From contig BFEA01000159.1 of assembly GCA_003427395.1 (NCBI GenBank), positions 2,101,358-2,153,262 of the forward strand: a stretch of DNA of 51,905 nucleotides, read 5' to 3'. Below the pieces are notes generated by a model that had not been told where the DNA came from, did not search any database, and saw only the letters and a program-made list of their open reading frames with translations. Source of the stretch: Chara braunii (taxonomy: Eukaryota; Streptophyta; Charophyceae; Charales; Characeae). This document shows, in pieces, positions 43,601 to 51,905 of the stretch; position 1 is the first letter of the stretch, and each line of letters starts with the position of its first letter. Position numbers and translations under genes: made by a program.

Positions 43601-44584
43601 GTTCAAAAGTTTGAGATTTGAGAATAGGGTTTCTGCGAGGCCATTGCCTCTATGAGCCCCATAAGGCCCCCTTTTTGCAGCCCGTTGGCCGCCCTAAGTG
43701 AAGGCAGGCTCGAGTTCGCTTGACAAGGCCCTCAAGGCCCTTTTTTGGCCACCACGCAACTCAGGGAAAATTCAAGCAGTTGTGCAGCGCTAGTTGGTTG
43801 AGTGAACCCAGGCCCTGGGCCGCCTGTGTGAATGTATGTGAAGCAGCCCCTGGGCTGGATACGGGTATGTGACAAACTACTTCTCGAACCCGTGCTATCT
43901 TTCGTACCCTTTCTTTTGCGTGTATCATACCAACCTCATAAAAACCCCGTTTCGTTTTCTTGATTTCGGGTGCCGCATTTTTGGCCCCCATCTTTCGGAA
44001 GCTTTTACGATTCCGGGGTTCTGCTTTTTCTTTTTGCACTTCAGGAAATACATAGGAATTTACGTGCGCCTTAGCGAGCGCATTGGGAATTGGGCCCGGC
44101 AGTTGGGAAGTCCGGGATAAGCGGAACTTCGACATGTCCTTTTTGTGTGTGAATGTTCTCGGTCGCGTTGGGAAAAACTCTCGGAATTTTGTGGGGATAC
44201 GAATAGGCATAGGACTTTCTTTTCCCGCGTCGCTCTTTCGCGCGCGGATAAGGTGATTTCAATTTTGAATTGGTGGGCAAGCTGTAATTGTTTTGGTGCC
44301 TTTTTCTCCTTTTTGTTGACGGCGCCACGCATGCCAAAGCTTTCTCCTCTCTGTCCCCCGCATCACTCCCTCACACGCTCCCTTCCCCTTCTCCCTCCTC
44401 TTTCTCTCTCCTCGTAACTGTTTTTTTTTCTCTCTCTCTCCCGCTTTGCTTTTTGCGTGCCCCTTTTCCCTTTCTTGATCATCTGAATCGTGGACCCGTC
44501 TTGCGCTACTTCTCGCGCCTTTTCTCTTCTCACCCTCTGAGTCCAGCACACGATGCCCGGTCGATCCTTCGATAACTCCCGCTC
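43600..44584. other. No gene seen; likely contains the left edge of the Gypsy-F LTR
   Basis: No conserved protein is recognisable. The minus-strand frame at 43761-44210 has no known domain. 44330-44560 is CT-rich. The LTR start cannot be fixed because the 3' LTR is outside the window. Confidence 0.35.
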
Positions 44585-44641
44585 ACCAATCAGGTACGTG
44601 GATCAATAGGATCTTCCTATTGCGCGACGAATCTGATTGGT
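44585..44641 (+). promoter_or_regulatory. Nested palindrome with two CCAAT boxes upstream of a TATA box
   Basis: ACCAATCAG (44585-44593) and CTGATTGGT (44633-44641) form a perfect 9-bp inverted repeat carrying CCAAT on both strands. Between them CAATAGGA (44604-44611) and TCCTATTG (44615-44622) form a second perfect inverted repeat. It lies about 130 bases before the TATA box and is probably part of the Gypsy-F U3 promoter. Confidence 0.6.
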
Positions 44642-44772
44642 TGAACCTTGAGTCTCGAAGGATCAACATGGCTTCCACGGAGCGCTCTTCTCAAAGTCTT
44701 CTCCTCCTGCTTCTTTCCCTACACTTTGACTTTCCCCCTGCCTTCTCTCTCCCTCACTCCCCTTCTCGCCAC

Positions 44773-44779
44773 TATAAAT
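44773..44779 (+). promoter_or_regulatory. TATA box of the putative Gypsy-F LTR promoter
   Basis: CTATAAATT sits in otherwise CT-rich sequence downstream of the CCAAT palindrome and upstream of the Gypsy-F leader. Transcription would start near 44800-44815. The assignment rests on position and motif only. Confidence 0.55.
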
Positions 44780-45741
44780 TCCACAAACGCGCCCGCAAAT
44801 CTCTCTTACGTTCTCGACTCCCGAGCCAGCTTCCGGGAAGCAGTGGCTAGGCAGAGTGTTTGATGCGAGTCGGAAAGTCCTGTCNGGCTGTCGATAGGCT
44901 GGCCGGTTGAGCGCTTGATCGCCACGACGGACTGTGGGATCGGGGCNANCCNCGCCGAGTTTACGTCAGCGGGGTGACGATNNCAGTGGTGGGAGTTAGN
45001 ACGCGACGGNCGGGATCGTNGGTGCGGGTANAAGGATCGATGATTGGAGTTNAGTGAGTNATTGGCCCGGGGCCATATTGGAATTAACGNCGAATGCGCC
45101 TNTNTTGTTGCGGATCATTTTNTCTGGCGTGAGTGCACGGCGGCAACGCCGAACTTCCTTCTTTCGGANTGTGTCATCTCCNATCTCGACTCTCCTCCCT
45201 CANCTTCCCCTCTCTCCTCTATCTTTGAATGATGATGTGTCTCGATGTTTGTCTCTNTCTTGAATGAATCTGTGTGCTTTNCTNNGTAAAAGAACTTCTT
45301 CCGGAACTCTTCCATTAGTTTNCTGGGTAATCCCCACATGTCAAGGACTCNATCCTTTTGTCTTGTGAACGANGGATGCGTGTGTACAAATCCCTCGGTT
45401 GATTTCNNACCTGTGTTCCCTCGTCATTTTCGCACCTTCCACAGTGAATGTATGTATAGAGATGCTCNNCTTTCTGTATTGATTNGACGCCGCACTTGGC
45501 NGGATTNTGTCCGAGAATGCAAGAGTGTTTAGATCTGTAGCTCTGAATGTAATGCGCATGCCAGCTGCCTTATGCTGCACTACATCAGCACCCNAGCCAC
45601 AGGGCGGCCTCGAGAAACAAGGCGCCTCGGATCAACGTCGCGTAGGCTCACTAAACCCGAGNCGCGAGCNGGTCCGCTAGTCACATGCATGATCAAGTTG
45701 ATGAGTGTTTTCTCTCTCTCTTTCGTGTAGAAAAAGATTGA

Positions 45742-46164
45742 TTGGGGGTTGTGCGAGTGTTTTCTTTTCTTGATGATGTCTCGAGGTTTTTGNAATTGAT
45801 TGATATGTGGACTGATAAGTACCNTCCNATCGGGCACCNGCCTCCTGTACCTCCCGTCTCAANACNGCCTTTTCCCTACAACGAGGAAAGGATACGTGTA
45901 TGNGAGTGGGACGTACGAGAAGCCNTTGCACAAATCGGCGGACGATACTACTTCCCCCCGGCAAGTCGTTGTTCAGGGTTCATAGAGGATGGGTTTGTCA
46001 TTATCGATACGCATTTCCCACCTTACTCGATACTGTTGCCATTCAACGAGTTGATCGTCATCCCGTGGACGGCAGTAGAACCCCACTGGCCGCGCACTCT
46101 ATGCACCGAATGCCAGCGCTTTGAGCTACGAATCCAGGGGCTTCCACTACCGTGTGGGGAGTGA
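45742..46164 (+). CDS. ORF of unknown function upstream of the primer site
   Basis: An open frame of 140 codons with several N-containing codons. Composition is protein-like, for example EWDVREA, IGGRYYFPPASRCSG and VIIDTHFPPYSILLPFNEL. It ends with CTECQRFELR, which contains a CxxC pair. A second frame (46121-46495) continues with a basic stretch, so a longer protein broken by one frameshift is possible. I recognise no family. It lies between the likely transcription start and the primer site, hence inside the presumed LTR, an odd place for a coding region. It could be an older captured gene piece. Confidence 0.4.
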   Translation: MGVVRVFSFLDDVSRFLXLIDMWTDKYXXIGHXPPVPPVSXXPFPYNEERIRVXEWDVREAXAQIGGRYYFPPASRCSGFIEDGFVIIDTHFPPYSILLPFNELIVIPWTAVEPHWPRTLCTECQRFELRIQGLPLPCGE

Positions 46165-46498
46165 AGACGAGTATAAAGAAAGAGCCACGCGACTGAGACC
46201 ATCCACGTCAGACTCAGAGCTGACCAGCGAACGACGACGGGACTTGATACGAAAGCAAGACACGCGAAGCGTGCCGAAGCCCTTCTGTTCTAAACGACGG
46301 GCCGTACTTCCGCACGCATTTTTGCGTCGCTCGAAAACGATCGACCTACCTTATCGGACCCACACGGGGGATTTCAGTTCCGTCTGTGTCCCCACACTCA
46401 ATTTCCAAAAATCCTTGGCACACCTCATCTTGCTGTTTTTCTGGGCCTCTTTTCGCATATCTAGCACTCCGGACGAAAGACAACACAGGTCGTGAGGT

Positions 46499-46511
46499 TG
46501 GTATCGGAGCC
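46499..46511 (+). promoter_or_regulatory. Primer binding site (initiator Met tRNA type)
   Basis: TGGTATCGGAGCC matches the plant retroelement primer site TGGTATCAGAGCC with one difference. It lies about 105 bases before the gag ATG, so the LTR should end just before 46499. Confidence 0.7.
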
Positions 46512-46616
46512 GACACGTGTCGGTTCTTATGATAGTGAGTCGAACTGGCGAGAGGTAGGAGAAGCTCTCAAGTGGCTCGTCGAGATCGCCCAGTGACCAG
46601 GTCTCAATCTGGTGCG

Positions 46617-49505
46617 ATGGCAGACGGTACTAGAGTGATCGTTAGCATTCCTGCCCCTTTCCCCTTCTTCCCCAACCAGACCTATCCTGAGGCTTGGTTG
46701 GAAGTCGTCGAAGCTCAAGGTTACAGCGCGGGTGATCTTCCCCGTGTTCTTACCTTGCTACTCCGCAATACGTGACATGACTGGTTCAGAAAGCATACGT
46801 GGGTAGATTGGAATACTTTCAAACAAGCCTTCTTGGCCCGATTCAATACGATCAATGAAGATGTCGCCTGGTACGTGCTCAAAACTCAGCCACAAGGACC
46901 AGGGGAATTGTTGCCCGATTTCGTGGATCGATTTCAAACTACGTTGGACAAATCTGGGCGAGACGAGAAGTCCACTGGAGACCTGTTCATCGATCACTTA
47001 CAAAGTCCGACGTTGAAAGGAAAATTGCAAAAAAAGGTCCCGCCGAAGACACACCAGCTATCGGCTATCATCGCTAAAGCGTTGGAATTGGACCTGACTG
47101 ATACAAAAAAATATATCAGTCAGGGAGACAAGGATATTACGGATACCATACGGGATGTAGCGGCTAAAAGGCGATCGTGGTTGCGAGCGGTAGAATGGTT
47201 CTATCCCCGCCCCGACCATGACCTTCTCGACGGGATCGTTTCCGATATCCCGCCTGTTTCGTCTTCCTCTCCCCCGGTGAATCAACCGATCGTGACAGTT
47301 AAAACCGGAATCTCACCCGAACCCCCCTCGCCGGCCATAACCAATTTACATCTTGCCCAGATGATCCATACGGCCACTACCAAGCAGTCCGAATGGATGA
47401 GCAACTTGATCCAAATGCAGGTCGCTCATATGGAGCGGATGGAGCAAATAATGAGCAGGCTAATTAAGCCTAACCCGGCCCTTGCTCGGCCTGCTCCCGC
47501 GTCATTTCCACTCTTGCTTGCCCAGCCTGCACCAGGGTACGCCCCTCAGTTCCCTCACCCAGCTAATCCAGTAGGAAAGATCGAGTGTTTTAACTGCAAA
47601 CAGCCCGTACATTTCGCCCGAGACTGCCCACAGCCAAAGCGTAGTCAGCCCCCACCTGCGGCGGCCCCTGTGGCCCTGAATCAAGGACGAGTGGCCGCTT
47701 TGATGGATACGGCCCAGGGAGGAGAACTCGTAGCATATGCCCCAGAACAACTTTCGCCCTCTACGGCAACGGCGTCGACATCGGGAGCTTCTTCCTCTGA
47801 CGCTGCTGACGTGGTCGACCCACTCGAATATCTTCATCTTGCAGGCATGGTCGGAGCGATCCGATCGGCCCCTGATAATCTCGAATGGGTCGATCGCGAA
47901 TCCAATCCTAGTCCGCAGTTTTGGACAGGAGAAATTGATGTGTTACGAGCATTCAAGCAATCGGATATTCGTGTTCCGATCCCGGTGGGACATCTGCTCA
48001 CCATATCTGAAGCAGCAAATGATAAACTTTTGCAACATTGCCAGAAAAATCACAAGCGCTTCACCTATCAGCGCATACAACAAATGTTGAAGAAGAAGGA
48101 AGGAAGCGAGGAAGTTGCACCGCCCGAACCCGAAGCCGGCGAACCTGAGGCCGCGCGTATAGCAGCGATCTTTTTAGCAGAAAAAGATCACTTCGTACGA
48201 GCTCGGCCGGTACTGTGGAAGAGCGCGGAATGTAATTGTGAAGTTTGGGGCAAGCCGTTTAACGTCCTTATCGACACAGAGTCTTCTGTAGTAGCCATAT
48301 CATTAAACACTGTCAGAAAGACGGGACGACTCGGATCCATTCTTCCTCAATCTGGCAAGGACAATTATGTCTCAGCCGACGAGGAAGCAATGGACATAGT
48401 AGGCATTATTGAGAATGTGGCTGTAAGGGTTGGACGAGTGCACGTCCTCGTCAACGCACTCGTGATAGATGTGTGTTCCTATTCCGTGTTGTTGGGACTA
48501 CCTTGGGCGATGGCGGTGGGCGCACGACTGCATTTCGATTCAAAACAACTGGTGCTCACACAAACTAGGGGAAAGCCTCAAACTGTTCCCTTGCAAATTT
48601 CCACCCGAACGATAAAACGAACCCCTAACTCGGCCCAAATAGGGATGATTCGATACATTTATCCCGAGGAGTATTCCTCCTCAGACATCGATAGTGGAAT
48701 CGGGGAACCGGAATACGAAGAAGAGCTGCCTAGCGAAGATGAATGGAAGCACCTGGTCGAACTTTTTGAACACGAAATTCCCGAAGAATTTCAAGTGTGC
48801 CCCGACAATGCCCGAAGCTTCCACGTGGATTCAGGAGACAGCGAGCTGGTGCTTCCGATAACCCAAGTTAGTCCCTCAGTCCTTCTCGGGGAACCCATAT
48901 TACAAGTATGTGACCTAGCCGATGATTTGGAACCCCTTCGCACCTTGTACGAAGGAGCTCTCTCCTTACGAACACGTTATCAGCAAACGGAACAGTATTT
49001 GGATGTTTCTATCTTCCCCCCCAGATCGTTACTAACGACAGGAGCCACCATCGCCTTGATAAAACAGGAGGCGGAAGCGCCGGTAAGTGATGTACCTGAT
49101 CTGATGCAAGAAATGACGGATCTAACGGGGCTAACTGTGGAACCGACCTCGGTTGGTTCAGAGACTGATGCTGAAACTAAAGAAGCGGAGATGATCAGCC
49201 CCGCTGAGTCCCAGATGATAGCAACTGTCTTCTTTGTTCGCACCAGTAGTTCCGTTTTCTCTAGTGTCCATGATCGGCGGGAACAGCCGGTTGATAGGGT
49301 CGATATGCCCCTTAAGATTTCTGGGGAATCAACAATCAGCCCACCGGGTCACGTCCCCGCCGAACTTCGGAAATCGTTAATCTGTGTGTTAAATGGTTAC
49401 GCAGAAGTATTTAGCATACACGATAATAACATTGGCTTAACTAATGTGATCGAGCATGCCATTCTCACAGGAGATCATCCACCCATCAGCTGCGCTCCTT
49501 CCTGA
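46617..49505 (+). pseudogene. Gypsy-F gag and protease
   Basis: The ATG at 46617 opens a frame of about 960 codons, interrupted by one TGA (46773-46775, probably a former CGA) and ending at TGA 49503-49505. Gag capsid-like sequence comes first (for example VDWNTFKQAFLARFN). A CCHC knuckle CFNCKQPVHFARDC lies near 47586-47627, with Val where Gly is usual. The protease lies near 48250-48590. It has NVLIDTESSVVAIS, so the active-site DTG is DTE (GAG for GGG), and the flap-side YSVLLGLPWA. An acidic linker follows before RT. Gag packages element RNA. The altered protease triad would prevent maturation. Confidence 0.88.
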
Positions 49506-50838
49506 TACTCGCCAGCTCAACGAGCGGCCTCTTTTCAACGAATTAAAGAATTCAAAGCTAATGGATGGATCGAACCCACAATCGGTCCCTAGTCTTTGCC
49601 CGTAGTAATCGTGCCTAAAAAGGCTAGAGGGATTCACATTTACATTGATTATCGAAAGTTGAATGATATCACGATCAAAGATGTGTACCCCCTCCCCCGG
49701 ATTGATGAGTTGTTGGATGCGATTGGGAGTGCTCGATTTTTCAGCAAGTTTGATGTTCGCCATGGGTTCCATCATCTTCTTGTTCGAGAAGAAGATCGTC
49801 CGAAAACGACATTCGTGCTATTCGAGGGTATGTGGCAGTGGATTCGATGTCTGATGGGTATCTGCAACGCCCCCACGACCTTTCAACGAGCCATGAACAT
49901 GGCTTTTCAAAATTTTGTACGGAAGACTCGTTTGGCGCAGAGCATCATCAACTACTGCGTGATTGTGTACATGGATGACATCTTGGTGTACCCGAGTTCC
50001 TACGAAGGACACATGCAACACATCGAATGGGCACTGCACGCGTTACGAGATGCGGGTTTCAAAGTGGCGCTTGAGAAGTGTCAGTTTTTTCTTACCACTA
50101 TTTCCTTCTTGGGACATGTGGTGACAGACAAGGGACTCCAACCGGAGCCGCAGAAGGTGGCAGCTGTCAGGGATGCGCCGGTGCCTACGACTATCACGCA
50201 AGTTCGCGCCTTTCTGGGCCTGGCCTCGTACTACCGAAGATTTATCAAGGGCTTCGCAGCGATTGCGGAACCCCTCACAAATCTGTTGCGCAAAGATCAG
50301 TCGTTGATCTGGACGCCGGAGTGCGATCAAGCGTTTTCCAAACTCAAGGCCGCTCTCATTTCGGCTCCGGTCCTTATAAGACCGGATCCCGAAAAACCTT
50401 TTGTTCTCATCACTGACTGACAGCTAGAGGCAATTTCGGCGATCCTTGCCCAGGTGGGACCAAGCGGACTCGAGAGTGTGGTGGAGTATGCGTCTAAATC
50501 GGTGTCCGCCTGCAAGCGCAACTACGCCGCTCCAACGGGAGAATGCTACGCGGCTCTTTGGGGAATCAGTCACTTTCGAGCTTACCTATAGGGCGAAAGT
50601 TCACATTGGTAACTGATCAAGAACCCTTGTTGGTTCTAAAGAAATCGAAGGATTACTCGGGCATGATCGGGCGATGGGCAACGGTGCTGCAGAGCATGGA
50701 CTTTGACATTCGTCATCGGAAGCACGAGAGATACAGGAATGCGGACGGACTGACACGACTGCACCGGCCTGAGAAAGTTCCGAAGAGTGAGGAGGTGATT
50801 CCGTGGAACGAACCCAAACAGGAGATCGGACCTCGGTA
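49506..50838 (+). pseudogene. Gypsy-F reverse transcriptase and RNase H
   Basis: The frame continues from gag after TGA 49503 and TAG about 49590 (probably a former TGG). RT motifs are intact: IDYRKLND, FSKFDVRHGFHHL, GICNAPTTFQRAM and VYMDDILVY (YMDD 49968-49979). RNase H begins FVLITD, with TGA at 50418-50420 in place of a probable Trp. It keeps its acidic residues in LITD, TGECYAALW and TDQEPL. A one-base loss near 50590 shifts the frame, which then runs to 50838. Catalytic residues of both enzymes are present, so decay looks recent. Confidence 0.9.
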
Positions 50839-50940
50839 GGGCCAAGTGGAGATCTTATCAAAGCAGTAAGCGACACAAGGACTAATTTGTCTGTTCTACC
50901 CTCTCTGCAATACAGCCCCATCCCTTCCTCCTCAGTCATC

Positions 50941-51454
50941 ATGACTACCCCGCCTGCCTCCGCAACCCCTTCATCTCCTACTAATTCTGCCCCTCTCACG
51001 TCCTCAACTTTCTTTGCCACCCTCCCCGATAAATTCTGTTATTTTTGCACGTGCAATATCGTGCATTGCACGGGTTTATGGGGTCGACTGTCATCCTTTC
51101 AAAACCGGGTTTGTCGACTGGGTAGAATGTGCCACGTGTGTCAATAGTGTGCACGGGGCCTGCGTTCGATATCGGACGAGTGGGAAGGAATGGAGGTGCC
51201 CCCTGTGTAGAACGAACAAACTCCCCACGGAGGTTCGATTCGAGGCCGCCCGTACGGACGGCCCTGAATACGACGAAAAATACCGACGAGCGGAGGTTTG
51301 GACGGATAAAATTTTATTGGCGAAATTAGCGGGATTATCATTGGGTCACCTCACCAAACACGACAGACGTAGGGCGACCGAGAGATCTCGGGACTATCGA
51401 TGGATCAACCGTCATTTGGAAAGCGTAAAACTGACGGATCGGGTTCGTGGTTGA
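50941..51454 (+). pseudogene. PHD-type zinc finger region between RNase H and integrase (Gypsy-F)
   Basis: A Ser/Thr/Pro-rich linker (from MTTPPASATP at 50941) leads into FCYFC (Cys codons 51037 and 51046). After a one-base shift between about 51055 and 51090 the frame continues as VECATC (51128, 51137), VHGAC (His 51152, Cys 51161) and EWRCPLC (51197, 51206). The spacing C-x2-C, C-x2-C, H-x2-C, W-x-C-x2-C is the C4HC3 pattern of PHD fingers, including the Trp two before the last Cys pair. PHD fingers usually read histone H3 tails. The basic stretch after it (HDRRRATERSRDYRW) leads towards integrase. A RING-like or unrelated zinc site is the alternative. Confidence 0.65.
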
Positions 51455-51905
51455 CGGTTCCCCATCCATTCTAGAGATATGATTGGATCCGATCTGCTCA
51501 CGAAAAACAGGCTGCTCATTTCGCGATACGTGTCACGGAGGCAACTGTAGATGAGAACTGATGGTTCCGTTCCAATATACGGGATGAAGTCAAATACATT
51601 GTCGCCAACTGGCTGGTCTGTGCCGCTGATCGCGCCCCAATACGAGGACCAAACACGATAGTACCAACGGAAGTAGAGCGTCCTTTCCAGCGAGTCAGTA
51701 TGGACATGACAGATATCGACGTACCACCAGACCCAAATCGTTGTGAATATTCTATCCTATTAGTATTAATAGACCATTTTTCCAAGTACATCGAAGTCTA
51801 TCCCTACAAGGCGCGAAAAGCCGCAGAAATAGCCACGTACATCGAACGGTTCCTCTATACCCATCTAGATACGGAAGAAATTCTAACCGACAATGGGTCT
51901 GAATT
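51455..51905 (+). pseudogene. Gypsy-F integrase, N-terminal part and catalytic core (cut by window edge)
   Basis: After a stop at about 51452 the reading changes frame. AHEKQAAHF (about 51495) and NWLVCAAD (about 51606) mark a degenerate HHCC zinc site in which the first Cys appears as Trp. The catalytic core follows with VSMDMTDIDVP (first Asp) and ILLVLIDHFSKYIEVYP. The second Asp comes in TDNGSEF at the last bases of the window. The catalytic Glu and C-terminal part lie outside, so I cannot say whether a chromodomain is present. At least one stop lies near 51548. Confidence 0.85.

Larger units (their letters stand above)
44585..51905 (+). mobile_element. Gypsy-F: long LTR retrotransposon, truncated by the window edge
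   Basis: Promoter-like U3 (44585-44779), long N-containing leader, primer site (46499-46511), gag-protease (46617-49505), RT and RNase H (49506-50838), a PHD-type finger (51037-51208) and integrase to the window end. The order RT, RNase H, integrase is Ty3/Gypsy. It is the least decayed element here, with only a few stops, mostly explained by single C-to-T or G-to-A changes. If the primer site is right, the LTR is unusually long, at least about 1.7 kb. Confidence 0.88.

Noticed and set aside
43761-44210. 149-codon minus-strand frame
   Set aside because: No domain, no partner genes, and overlaps the presumed LTR start of Gypsy-F. Cannot be separated from chance.

Overview
The window looks like intergenic DNA of a large, repeat-rich eukaryotic nuclear genome, and nearly everything I can identify is a retroelement or a simple-sequence array. 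I see no intact host protein gene. A plant-type U6 snRNA copy, CCCTAAA (TTTAGGG-class) telomere-like motifs, an initiator-Met-type retroelement primer site (TGGTATCGGAGCC), an LTR start TGTAATGACCCG and a chromodomain Gypsy element point to the green lineage. A streptophyte alga such as a charophyte, or another plant with a big genome, would fit. That is inference and was not tested by search.

Layout. 1-340: tRNA-like debris. 340-4885 (minus): LINE-A, an old LINE copy with an inserted block of about 1 kb. 4905-8205: a 3.3-kb degenerate TAC/ACC trinucleotide array with an internal strand switch. 8210-8660: a LINE 3' end. 9960-12600: two LTR-like repeats, each present once per strand, one forming 1.07-kb inverted arms. 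12600-14120: a small unknown ORF and an AGTCAY minisatellite. 14122-14255: a retrotransposed U6 pseudogene with target-site duplication. 14340-14698: another TAC array and an N gap. 14699-23800 (minus): LINE-B, nearly full length, with tandem hairpin monomers 5', ORF1, and ORF2 (endonuclease, RT, zinc-binding tail), all broken. 23840-24310: GGATC-rich repeats. 25280-27668 (minus): LINE-C, 5'-truncated, with telomere-like motifs in its 3'UTR. 27686-28500: a third TAC array. 29640-32110: retroelement debris. 32730-36251 (plus): Gypsy-E, a decayed chromodomain element. 36500-43600 (plus): LINE-D, split in its RT by a 2.66-kb block of poly(A)-tailed insertions (37692-40350). 44585-51905 (plus): Gypsy-F, the freshest element, running off the right edge.

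How the parts relate. LINE-A, B and C share one ORF2 type and LINE-D is a diverged relative. Their 3'UTRs, and those of two non-coding elements at 38-40 kb, share a stem-loop followed by AATCAATGC (six copies). This is a good candidate for the RT recognition signal that lets non-coding passengers use LINE machinery. The U6 retrocopy shows that such machinery acted on cellular RNA. The two other items most worth checking are a PHD-type zinc finger between RNase H and integrase in Gypsy-F, and an unexplained ORF upstream of its primer site. Element edges are approximate because no alignments could be run. Single N bases and N runs at 14549-14698 and 44885-45930 limit some readings.
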